In this document: one piece after another, positions 12,841 to 22,389 of the stretch
Position numbering within the stretch: the first letter of the stretch is position 1
How the letters are laid out: every line of letters begins with the position of its first letter
NCBI GenBank assembly: GCA_950295325.1
Contig: OX485803.1
Span: 16,244,001-16,308,000 of the forward strand
From: Polytrichum commune
Lineage: Eukaryota; Streptophyta; Polytrichopsida; Polytrichales; Polytrichaceae
Direction of reading: 5' to 3'
DNA length: 64,000 nt
Translations under genes and position numbers: made by a program
Notes under the pieces: generated by a model
What the model saw: the letters and a program-made list of their open reading frames with translations, nothing else
Told to the model about the DNA's origin: nothing
Databases searched by the model: none

Positions 12841-13078
12841 AGGGAATTGCTAAATCAACCACATCGTTCGCTAAAACGACCATGTAGTTGCATCACACAG
12901 TCACATGACTTGTCGAACTTTGATTTTGTCATTGCACACATGAAGAGGAGCAAAGCATCAGCGTTAGGTTAGAAGCAATAAACTTGGCCAACTTGGATGA
13001 CAAGTCAGAGCCTCGTCGACACCCTACATATTGACTGTAATTGTTTTCACCAGCGTGTGCTCGATTTCCCAATCCCCT
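12841..13078 (-). mobile_element. MITE family A, copy 1
   Basis: About 238 bp with imperfect terminal inverted repeats: left AGGGAATTGCTAAATCAACC, right reading into ...GATTTCCCAATCCCCT. The whole interior matches, in reverse orientation, the element at 44121-44352, including the block ACTTGGCCAACTTGGATGAC and ATGAAGAGGAGCAA. No clear target duplication was seen. It is non-autonomous with no coding capacity; the superfamily is unassigned. Confidence 0.85.
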
Positions 13079-14754
13079 CAATTAATTTGTTATAGTTGTG
13101 GGAATGATTTGCATAAGTTTTGCAGAAATTCTGTCCCACATTGTTTGATGAATCATGCGAAAGCAGGATAAAGGGGTAAGAAATGAGAGCAGTGATGTAA
13201 TTCATGGGCGATGATATAATCAAGGCACTTGAAGGGCAGACCTGCTCTTCAACAATCTTAATCCTGAGCTGGAGAGAAGTGTGCCTCATGAGCCTAATTT
13301 CTTGTTTCTAGGAAACTAAGGATTTCCCAAGTTTGGCTATGGTATTCTATGAAGCATTCACAGTTGAATCTAACCTCTTTCTTTCAATCTGATGAGCAGA
13401 TGAGATTATACACCAAATGAGCTATTTTGCTTTTTCCTAATATAATACACTATTGACTGTATAAGTGGGAGTGTTGTGGTCTTTAAAAGGCCAACTGAGT
13501 GGTCTAGGTTGAACTACACTGATTGTTACTTGCGGAGTTAAGCAGTGCAATAATGTGTCACTCAGGGGTCCAATTTTTACTAACAAAAGTTCAATAGGTT
13601 GTTCGGACATTATAGAACATGAATGACTTTGCTCTGTAGAATATTACATTCTCATTAAATAGTTATAGCATTGCATAACTCCGATTAGTAACACGCACTA
13701 ATCGGGATAATTTGTGTAGTATTTCCCGCCTATTGCTTTTCTCTCTCTCCAATAGATATGTTTCATCACCTCCATTCAAAAGCATTTGGTGCAGTAGAAA
13801 TTGTAGGTTAGAGAAATAATTTATTGATTGCATTGGTAGCACATATGTAGCACTTCATTACAAGTGCATCAATAAAGCATTGCAAGTTGCAAGTTTCATG
13901 TGGTTACAATTCTTGTCTACTTAGTTTTGTGTATGAACGTATACTCATTCATTTTAGAACTGATGTTCTAGAGCAACAATGACACAATTTGTCAACCACA
14001 ACTTACAAAAAATGTTCTAAACTTATTAAGTGGGGGATAATACAAGTGATTAACATTGCGTCATAGGTTCATACCAACACACCAAGTGCTTAGAATTTGT
14101 GTGTTGTAAGGGGGATATTTGAGGTTGTCGGGTGTTATCCTCAAGGGTATTGTCAGGCACAGGGCATCTCAAGACAAGGTTTGGGTCTTACATTGTAACC
14201 TCCTCTAAAACTGCATGTTGGATTGTTGAGGGGTCTATGCAAAATTCTAGGTTATCATTGTTGTTGCTATGTTTATGCTTCTTTTGAATTGAGAGGTTCA
14301 AAATGTGAGGAATTGCAATGTGTAGTTAGGAAAAAGAGAGGTTTTGTTTCCGGGGTTTTTTTTTGAGGGGGGGGGTGGGTTTGGGAATGTTCATTTTGTT
14401 TGGTGATGAACTAAGTTACAGTAGTTGGGAACAAAAGAGAGAGGCATATGGTAAAGGCAAACAACAATTTCGAACCCCAGTAGTGCATAAAAGTAGATTT
14501 GGGCAAACCGACCCATACATTCATTCCTTGTTGGATGCTTAAACCCTTGCCTCCAAGGAACCAATGTACAAGTTGGTTCGCCCCAGCCCATAGAAGCATG
14601 ACTCAAGCATAATTAAAGGAATTGGTATTAAAGTAGGACCACCCCTCCAAATCCCACATACAGATGGATGATGACATCAACCATGCAAGAGGTTAGATTA
14701 ATGGATGGTAGGGTGGAGCATCCGGTGAGTTAACCCAAACCATGTTGACCACAA

Positions 14755-14990
14755 GGTCCAATTTAGACTACGGTGAAGAAGTGCACTAGTCAAGAATTTT
14801 AGGGCAATGGAGCAACAAGATTGGCTATGAAATGGGTTTTTCACCGGCCAAGGTTTTTACTACGCCCAAGACTCCTCCAGTGGAGAACTTTTGAGCATGG
14901 ATGAAAAATTGACATGGTTGTCAACATGCATGGCAACATTATTATTATTTTTACTAGGGGAGTTCTCTTAAGTTAGGCACATGGCTTGGA
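14755..14990 (+). mobile_element. Truncated PIF/Harbinger-like element, related to 57868-58276
   Basis: The left end GGTCCAATTTAGACTACGGT and about 200 bp beyond it match the right half of the complete element at 57868-58276 read on its minus strand, including TGGAGCAACAAGATTGGC and GACATGGTTGTCAACATG. The opposite terminus was not found, so this copy looks truncated or too diverged. Confidence 0.7.
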
Positions 14991-15925
14991 CTTCAATAGC
15001 CCGGGCGGCCCTTAGAGGTCATGGGCCGCAACAATAAAAAGAGAGAGTAAAATATGAGCATGATAGTAATTTTTTTGTAAAAATCATATTTTTATCATTG
15101 AGTAAAACACATGCAATGTGTTTATTGCGTTGGGGTAAAACACAAGTTGCCTTTTTACTACATTCTATAGCTTGAGTGTCGGCTTGCTCAATTGATAGTT
15201 TTTTGTGTTTTTTTTTTTTTGGTTACAAATCAAGATTGTATTTTGATTATTCAAAACATTAGTTTTTCTAAAATATTGTGTAACCCAAAATTGAGGTGAC
15301 ATTTTAAAATAAAATGTATTCGTCAATTGACATTCATGCTTGTTTTTGAAAACATCACGTGACACTTGGATTTGAAGTTGAATGTCAAATGAAATTTGTG
15401 AAACATACACACTGGGGCCGGGCCGGGCCCAAGCTCAAAAGAATAACCCTACTAGCCCTTCTGCCTTAGGTGCATTCTTAACCATATTAAGCCTTGCCAG
15501 GCCTTATATTACTCAAGTCTCATAATGGAGAAGAACGACCATATACTAGCAACGGCCACATACCTACCTTAAACATACTGTAAGAATCTGTAGGAGCATA
15601 CATGTTTGCCGAAAAAGGATGAATACTGGATGGATGGATGGATGGATGAAGGTGCCCAAAAAGGTGGCTCTCCCGCCTTCCGTCCACATGGAGGGAACAC
15701 GACGCGTGTCATAATCTCCCATTTCCTAGATCTATGTGAGACTTGCTAGAATTTAGCACATAGGTACATGACACTTTGAACATCCTCGCTGCTTGAGCTC
15801 CCGCGCGCGGGAAAACTCATTTCCCTCCACTTCCCTCCATTTCAAGCATATTGATGCCGAAATCTAGGATGTGGATAGATCTACATGAATCTCCACGTTA
15901 CATTTTGGTTTTAGCCTCTGCCTTT

Positions 15926-15969
15926 GAGCCTTTGGAGCCCTGTTTATCTCCAAAGGGCTCCAAAGGCTC
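15926..15969. repeat. Perfect 15-bp hairpin upstream of the 16464 gene
   Basis: GAGCCTTTGGAGCCC (15926-15940) is exactly complementary to GGGCTCCAAAGGCTC (15955-15969) across a 14-nt loop. A further CTCCAAAGG motif follows at once, and GAGCCTTTGG recurs at about 16009. Confidence 0.85.
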
Positions 15970-15980
15970 CAAAGGCTCAC

Positions 15981-16130
15981 AGAGACCTATTTATCGCATC
16001 ACCTCACAGAGCCTTTGGTTCACGTACAGAGTGATTGTGTGTCTTCTGTGTAGGAACCTTGCTGTGAGTAATTCTCGAAACTTGGATGCGTGTCGAGATT
16101 TCTGTGAGGTGATGCGATAAATAGGTCTCT
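15981..16130. repeat. Perfect 30-bp inverted repeat upstream of the 16464 gene
   Basis: Positions 15981-16010 (starting AGAGACCTATTTATCGCATC) are the exact reverse complement of 16101-16130, with a 90-nt loop. There is no mismatch in 30 bp, unlike the other foldbacks here, so it is young or maintained. It lies about 330-480 bp before the start codon, in the likely promoter or 5'UTR. A small foldback element or a MIRNA-like precursor are both possible. Confidence 0.9.
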
Positions 16131-16463
16131 TCCTTCGCCATAGAGAATCATTGATTCTTGGACAAGTTTGAAGGCTTGAGAGTAGTCGCTCTTGTGGTGT
16201 GTGTAAAGAGGTTTGTTTGTCGAAGTATTGTTTCTTTCGCTGTCACTGAGTTTTCTTTGGTCCTCTAGGCTCTGGCTCTAGCTCAAATTGTGTCCGCCCG
16301 TGTATACACGTGTTTTCGATAGAGAGAGTGATCCAGGCTTCGAGGGTTTGAAGAATCTGTTTCTAGACAATTGCAGCAGGAAGCAAGTGGATCACTAGGA
16401 GAGTTGGTTGTCGCGAGTCAGATCTGAGTTGACAGGTTTTGAGTTGGTTGAAGGGGAGTGGGG

Positions 16464-17297
16464 ATGGGAGGACTTAACCCCGTCAGATTCTACGGGAGTC
16501 ATTTGCCTCGCCCGCGAATCTACTGTGATGTTAAATTCAATGAAACGAGGGTGGACCCGCCGGCAGGCGTGAATGCAGCATTACTAGAGTGGGCAGGCAC
16601 TGTTCCTTGGAAGCAGGGAGGAACTGCTGTTAAGCGCAAGCGGTTGCAAGGGAAAGTGGAAGGCCGAATGAACAAGCTACGCAACATGGAGGAGAGTGAT
16701 GATGAGGAGGAAGCACCGGCGAAGAAGCCTGCTAAAGAGCAACAACAGCGGGCCAGCGCTTCTAGTACGAAGTCTAAAGCGCTGTCACCTGCCTCAGGCT
16801 CTCGGAAGGTGATGAACTTGACGCCTATTGAGAGGATGCTCTCTTCACCAGAGGCGAAAGAAGGCAAAGCTCCGCCGAAGCGTAGAATTTTGACCCAGTT
16901 CAACGTTCAGAAGACCGACGACGATGATAAGCGCCCTACCACCGAAGGGAAGAAGGATAGGAGTCCGACGAAATCCGCAAGGAAGCAGACAAGGATTGCG
17001 GAGAGTGACAGCGATAGCGATGATGGATTGGACGCCTTCTTGGAGAGATTGGAAGCTTCTAAAAAATCTGATCGCGGGATTCGACGCAGCACACGGTTAC
17101 AACAAGGGAGCCCTCGGACACCTTCGGCCGCCACAAATAGCGCTTCACCGAAGCGTGGTTCGCCTGGCAACAAAGATACGAAAGATTTTACGCCAAAGTC
17201 TTACACGACTCCAAAAGCTCGAGTTCATGACTCAGCATTAGAGTCCTACTCAGAATCGGAGTCCGACACGGAATCATCTCAGTCACAGTTCTTCTAG
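16464..17297 (+). CDS. Plant-type protein of unknown function with a conserved N-terminal block
   Basis: Single exon of 277 codons plus stop. The ATG at 16464 is chosen because it gives MGGLNPVRFYGS, which I recall as the start of an uncharacterised plant protein family; the upstream in-frame GTG is not a credible start. Residues 1 to about 75 (RPRIYCDVKF..RVDPP..LLEWA..RLQGKVEGRMNKLR) look folded and conserved. The rest is low-complexity: an acidic DDEEE cluster near 80, Lys/Ser-rich stretches, many SP and TP sites, a second acidic DSDSDDGLDAFLERLEASKK segment near 187-206, and a Ser/Glu-rich end. The basic and acidic disordered tail would suit a nuclear or chromatin protein, but that is a guess. 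Foldbacks lie just upstream and a KIN-8B fragment just downstream. I do not recognise a biochemical function. Confidence 0.85.
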   Translation: MGGLNPVRFYGSHLPRPRIYCDVKFNETRVDPPAGVNAALLEWAGTVPWKQGGTAVKRKRLQGKVEGRMNKLRNMEESDDEEEAPAKKPAKEQQQRASASSTKSKALSPASGSRKVMNLTPIERMLSSPEAKEGKAPPKRRILTQFNVQKTDDDDKRPTTEGKKDRSPTKSARKQTRIAESDSDSDDGLDAFLERLEASKKSDRGIRRSTRLQQGSPRTPSAATNSASPKRGSPGNKDTKDFTPKSYTTPKARVHDSALESYSESESDTESSQSQFF

Positions 17298-17384
17298 GTT
17301 GGAGAATTTCGCCACTTGGTATGAGGAGATTTTTGTATGTGTCACAGCAGCAGCAAAGCTGCATTAGGTAGTGTGCTTCGCTTC

Positions 17385-17839
17385 AGGTCTCCCACTGACT
17401 CACCAGTTGGAAGCTTTGTAAGCTGAGTGGCCATCTCACAAGTAGTGAAGTGACCCCAAAGGCAGTCCTGGCTCTTAACAGAGAAAATGGTTGTCATCAG
17501 AGGGGCTTTTTAACGAACTTGAAACACATTAGTGGAGGTGGTCTTTTGGGGGTCCACGAGGAGTACAACTGGAGGTGTTTATCCTCATCTACGACCCTGC
17601 AAGTAAGCTATTCCCTCTTCTCTTCAGCATTCACTGATGTATGTCTTGTGAGCATTTTTCTAGTCCGTCTTTTTGACACGCCACAACCGCAAGCTTATTG
17701 ATATATTGACTCTCCTTACTCTTCTCAGCCAGGCTTTACAACTCAGCGCCGCCTTTCTCGAGGAACAAGATTTGCGTGTACACAGCAGCTTCAAGCAAAT
17801 CTTCTCGAATTGCGAAGGGCAACGGTCGTAGTTTTGTAA
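17385..17839 (+). pseudogene. Partial duplicate of the KIN-8B 3' end (last two exons)
   Basis: The sequence aligns with KIN-8B at about 10335-10609 and 11270-11360. Translated, it keeps LSGHLTSSEVTPK (parent [13 protein letters not shown]), then exon end TLQ/GTAAGC at 17602, acceptor CTTCTCAG at 17728, and PGFTTQRRLS (parent [10 protein letters not shown]). Splice sites and phase are preserved, but the intron is 126 bp against 660 bp in the parent. The stop that ends the parent is CGA here, so the frame runs on to a TAA ending at 17839. There is no motor domain and an in-frame TGA lies just upstream at 17396. It is a fragment, or it serves as 3'UTR of the 16464 gene. Confidence 0.8.
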
Positions 17840-18671
17840 CATAAAATTATGGAAGACAGTCGATTTAACAGGAATAGCTGGCAGTAAAGTTTCGATACTG
17901 TAGGGTTTAGTAGAATTGCCAGTAGTTCATTACAATGCAACATGGTGGACGGCATGAAAACATATACAGATTTAACATTTTACGATTTCACAGTATTGTG
18001 AGTGACTCTTATTGTTTTGAATGAAATGCTGCTTGGAAAAATGCTTTGTGTCATCCATGAGCTTGGTCATTGGTAAACAATCATTGACAATGACAGGTGC
18101 AAGAGGATGTTGATTACGAACTGAGTTGGTTTAATTCGTTCCTGCTTAATTTGCGAAATTGCTGTGACCGGTGATTGTTGAAGTCTGATCCTGTGATCGT
18201 GACTGCCATCTGTGGTTGCAAAGACAGTGAGATGTGCATATTCATCTACAATACTGAGTAGCATATTGACAGCTTCACTCAACTGAGTGTAATGTAAACA
18301 TGCTGCAGGCAATTAAGCAATAGAACAACAGCAATGCAACTTTGTTCACTCTGCACTTCAAACACGTCTGCATAATATATGTCGACGTAAATTATAAATG
18401 CAGACACTGTATTCAATCAATATTCGCCCCAACTTGTCAAGCTGCTGCATTTATAATTTCTCTCGAAGACCATTATTGAAAGAGTAGCATACTATCTTGG
18501 GTTGACTGCGCTCTTTCCCTTGTACTGCACTGACATGAAAAAGTTCAAATTTCATAAAATACATGGAGTTAGACCAAAAAATGTAATGGTCCTTTCAAGC
18601 TCCAGCATGCTAAAATACAAGTTGCAAGGCTGCAATTTTCATCAACAAAACGAGAGTCTGGTAGGCAGTTT

Positions 18672-21600
18672 TCAAGATAAAAATGAGCCTCTCTCATCTC
18701 CACACCACATGTCCTTCTCCTTGGGTCCAGTGGGGCCCTCCTGGCCCATGACCTCATCAGGAAGCTTGTTGATGACATCCTCTACAGAAGTGCGTAGTTT
18801 AGAGGGCAGGAACCTCAACATCTTGTCGAGATACTTCTTTCTGTCATATTCAATTTTGGGACCCCATTCACGCATGTATTGGAGCCATGCTGGTTCCTCG
18901 GGTGCATCTGGATCTCCCCTCACATGCATGTATTCAGCTGAAATGATCTGGTGGCATGTCCAATTTAAGCTTAGTAAATAGAAAATATAGGAATATTCCC
19001 TAAACCCAATATGCAGGAGGAGAGGTAAGTGTCTATTCCTCAACAGGAGAGACCATGTATTAAAAAGTAATCTACACACTGCAAATTCCTCAATGTTACT
19101 GTCGAATCACCATAAGGTAAGTGGGCCTCAAATGGACAATTTTTTAGCTCTTTTCTCCTAGGATTAAACACATACTAGTATGAGATAAATGTCATGTCCC
19201 CCCCCCCCCCATATGTTGGCAACTGAACCTAGAACAGTTAATGAATTTTGAGCAGGTAGTTCAATCTCTTTTAAACACATCATATCTTCTTGGTGTCTGT
19301 TCTTGGATCCCAACCCAACCACACACAACTCAAATATAGGTGTCCAATAGAGATAAATAACCGAATTAGACCCATCTGCTTTAATCTTTCTGGCACCAGG
19401 TCCTATGTGGGTGTTCTTCGGTTCATTCTTCATGTTCTCCAACTTCTATCAATTAGATTTACACAACGAAACCTGTGTTGCATTAGCAAATCTATGATGA
19501 CGCGTCAGCCAAACCAGATTGAAAATCAGACCTCCCTTGATTTAGATCTAGTTATCAGAAGTGCATGTCTGTTCATTCCTAAACTCCATACATAGGTCCT
19601 CCCAATTGTGTTCACTATAACTGTGGAGTAGTTAATAAATTTAAAAGACATAGTCCAATCTCTTTCGGACATGTGTGTTTCTGGTGTTTGTTCTATGATC
19701 CTCACCTAACCACACACCAATCAAATATAGGTGTCCGGTTAAGGAAAGTGACCGAATAACACCCGTATACCTTAACCCTATTTAGCAAATTGAAAGCCAT
19801 CCTCTCACAAGCTTTACTCACCTGGTACTTCTCTGCACAGTCGAGCAAGAGGGTGCTCATCGCCGTGTCGTTCTTCAACCCAATCCCACGTCTCTCATCT
19901 CCCTGAAGATGATCACCCGCATGAGCGTAACAAGGATGACCATTCTTCGCAACGTAGACGACCTGCTTGTTCCCAGAGACGTATTCCAGATCAAAGGGCC
20001 TAACCCAATTGCCCCCACTGTGCTGAGAAAAGTAAACGGCCTCTAACTCTCCCGTAAAATTGCTAATTCTAAGGGTATGGTGCTCCCAGTCACCCACATG
20101 CTCTCCGACGTGCCCAAGCGCAATTGTCAATTTCCCAACTTTCGCAACACTAGGCCCATTGAACGGGAAAAACTCCCACGTTTGGAGGTCTGTGAATGTG
20201 CCCCCGTATACAGGCTTCACATGGACATAAGCTTCCGCACTTTCCAGGTTCCCCTTTTTAACTTCATCTTCCGTTCCATCGCTCGGAAGATCGATCCAAA
20301 ATGCGTTGTCATTCGTGCCCCCTTGAGGTAAATTTGATCCATCACTTTTAATTGGCTGCGGTGGCAGGTTGCTCACGTCATTAGTGTACAGCATTGCGCC
20401 CGCTTCGAAAAACCACGACACGGAGCTTGGCAAAAATATTTCCTTTGGGTGGAACACCAAAATTGATCCATGGTACTGTTGTATCGATCGTACTTGCGCT
20501 AACGTGGGCATCGCGTCTAGGTTGAAGTTTACATTCTTAAGGCACGCTATTGGAAGCGTTGATGTCGTGTCCTCAACTTCCTCGGACCGCGCACAATAGA
20601 AGCTGCCCACATTCACACCTGTAGCAGAAATTCCTCTTACTGCAGGCCGAGTTCGCCAGATACCGAAAGGGAAAACAAAAGATTTGTCGTCATCATTGCT
20701 ACTGCTCGTGGTGGTGAAAATATTTCCGTCAACAGCGCAAGCCTCCGTCAGATCTGTTCTGACACATGTCACTTCATCGAGACCGGGTTTCTCTTCAGTG
20801 TTTGTGACTACGTATCCAAGGGTAGAGTATCCTTCGGGAGGTTGCGGCAACCAAATCCACCCGTTTCCAACTTGTCGGCCACCCCAAGTGCAGCTCTTCC
20901 AAACGAGCCGGAAGTCCACAGGTTTCTTCAAGGCAGGGAGCAACGACGGAATTCTGAAAGAATGCTTTGATTTACTTGGAGATCGTGGTGAGTTCTCTTC
21001 TGCTTCATCTCCACTGACTGGACCACTACCAGCAGCACTTTCTGCTACACCTAGAGATAGTCCTGCAAACTTCTTGGGAGTTTCCTCAAAAGCAAGAGTT
21101 TTGGGAGATGATGATGGTAGAGGGGGCGGGAGATTGTGTGCTGGGCAAGTTTCAGTCTCTTTCTCTGATTTACTTGGAGATGGTGGTGAGTCCTCTTCTG
21201 CTTCATTTCTACTACCTGCACCACTAACAGCAGCACCTTTTGCTGCACCTAGAGATAGTCCTGCAAACTGCTTGGGAATTTCCTCAGAAGCAAGAGGTTT
21301 GGGGGATGATGATGCTGGAGGGGATGGAAAAATGTGTGCTGGGCAAGTTTCAATCTCTTTCGTTGATTTGCTTGGAGATGATGGTAAGTCCTCTTCTGCT
21401 TCGTCTCCACTAACAGCTTCGTGTCCACTAACAGCAGCACCTTCTGCTGCACTTAGAGATAGTCCTGCAGACGTCTCGGACGTCCCCTCAATAGGAAGAG
21501 TTTTGGGGGATGATGATTCTGGAGGAAGTGAGATAAAGTCTGCTGAGCAAGTTTCAGTCTCTTTGATGGCAAGAACCCAGCCGACTCGAGGCAACGAATT

Positions 21601-21945
21601 GCGCTGGCCATAGTGACAGAGGACGTGGTAGCCTGAGGGGACCTCAATCGGCTTGTACAATGTCACGCCCTTGTTATCAGAGCCACCCTCGAGGGCGCTC
21701 CACACTTCCTCAAACGTCGACACTTGAATCAGATCGACTTCACCAAGTGATATGTGTCCGGTTGCGAATCCCGTGCCTGCATCATCACGTTTTGTGTCGG
21801 TCCTACAGACGTTAGGGGTCGCAATCTCATTTCTCAACAAGGCTCCAAAATCTGATGGTAAATTATTTTTGAAGGAAGTATTTGTTGTGATGATCGAATT
21901 GCAATACATACACATAGCCGAAGTGTTTTGAGCCATGAAAATCAT
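18672..21945 (-). CDS. VPS62/DUF946 family protein with an inserted triple repeat
   Basis: Two exons, 21945-19822 and 18947-18672, joined in phase (donor CAG/GTGAGT, acceptor CCACCAG), giving 799 residues. The plant DUF946 (vacuolar sorting-associated protein 62-like) pattern is clear: GFATGHISLGEVDLIQVSTF, SLLPALKKPVDF, TWGGRQVGNGWIWLP.PEGY, HPKEIFLPSSVSWFFEAGA, GTNDNAFWIDLP, GEHVGDWEHHTLRISNFTGE, SQHSGGNW, and in exon 2 ISAEY, WLQYMREWGPKIEYD and GEEGPTGPK-like QEGPTGPKEKD. No enzymatic role is established. The first ATG after the upstream stops is at 21945. The N-terminus (MIFMAQNTSAMCMYCNS) differs from the usual family start, so an upstream exon is possible. Oddest is a roughly 200-residue insertion of three tandem repeats at about residues 128-327. 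The intron holds two copies of the dispersed poly-C repeat family, and a tandem array lies upstream. Confidence 0.9.
19195..19395 (+). repeat. Poly-C-associated dispersed repeat, copy in the VPS62-like intron
   Basis: A C(12) run at 19198-19210 is followed by a block resembling CTAGAACAGTTAATG, then GTAGTTCAATCTCTTTTAA, GGTGTCTGTTCTTGGATCC and CAAATATAGGTGTCC. Homologous copies lie at 19600-19775, 27880-28140, 32825-33080, and inverted at 34050-34180, 62405-62530 and 63810-63900. Confidence 0.75.
19600..19775 (+). repeat. Dispersed repeat of the poly-C family, second copy in the VPS62-like intron
   Basis: Carries TAGTCCAATCTCTTTCGGAC, GGTGTTTGTTCTATGATCC, CTAACCACACACCAATCAAA and TATAGGTGTCC, about 400 bp after the first copy and in the same orientation. 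The poly-C run itself is absent here. Confidence 0.7.
20965..21564 (-). repeat. Three in-frame coding repeats of 198-204 bp within the VPS62-like gene
   Basis: Each unit encodes 66-68 residues beginning KETETC/KEIETC, followed by a Pro/Ser-rich stretch, SSSPK, FAGLSLGAA or equivalent, SGDEAEE and ending SPSKS. The units lie between VGWVLAIK and HSFRIPSLLPALKKP, a linker between beta-rich modules in relatives. All three copies are in frame without stops. Confidence 0.95.
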
Positions 21946-22175
21946 CCATGATGCGGCCAAAATCGATATGCATTGGTACAGGGCAAAAGGAAGGTAGGAG
22001 AATGAAGGTTGTTGTTCAGACTGATATCAGGCTGGCCTGCTCTGATAAGTTACTATGGTGGGAGTCTGCTGAGTCGAACAGTTCAAAAATCACCTAGGAC
22101 TCAAAATCGGTCACAAGGTTAAGTTTAGTCTCGTGACCAAATTCCTTCAAATTATAATACGTCACACACTCTCCT

Positions 22176-22197
22176 CAGTCAGTCAGTCAGTCAGTTA
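22176..22197. repeat. (CAGT)n microsatellite
   Basis: Five perfect CAGT units in a row, about 230 bp upstream of the VPS62-like start codon. Confidence 0.9.
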
Positions 22198-22389
22198 GAA
22201 ATTACTCACCCAGTATGCATCGTTGGTTTCGTCGAGACTCATATTAAGCATGTAAGATTAGATTGACCAAAGTCATCAAACACAATTTACGCAGAGATCA
22301 CTTGAAGAGTCAATTAAGAATTTGCACCTGGAGGCAGTGGGGAACGGAGCGGGATGCCAGTGCTGTGGCAGATGGACTTGGTCCTGTCA

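Larger units (their letters stand above)
11303..15900. other. KIN-8B 3' flank and intergenic DNA
   Basis: The first few hundred bases should contain the kinesin 3'UTR. Beyond that I see only MITE copies (12841-13078 and 14755-14990), G- and T-homopolymer runs near 14350-14380 and a (GATG)n microsatellite near 15629-15649. No open frame has family features. Confidence 0.5.
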
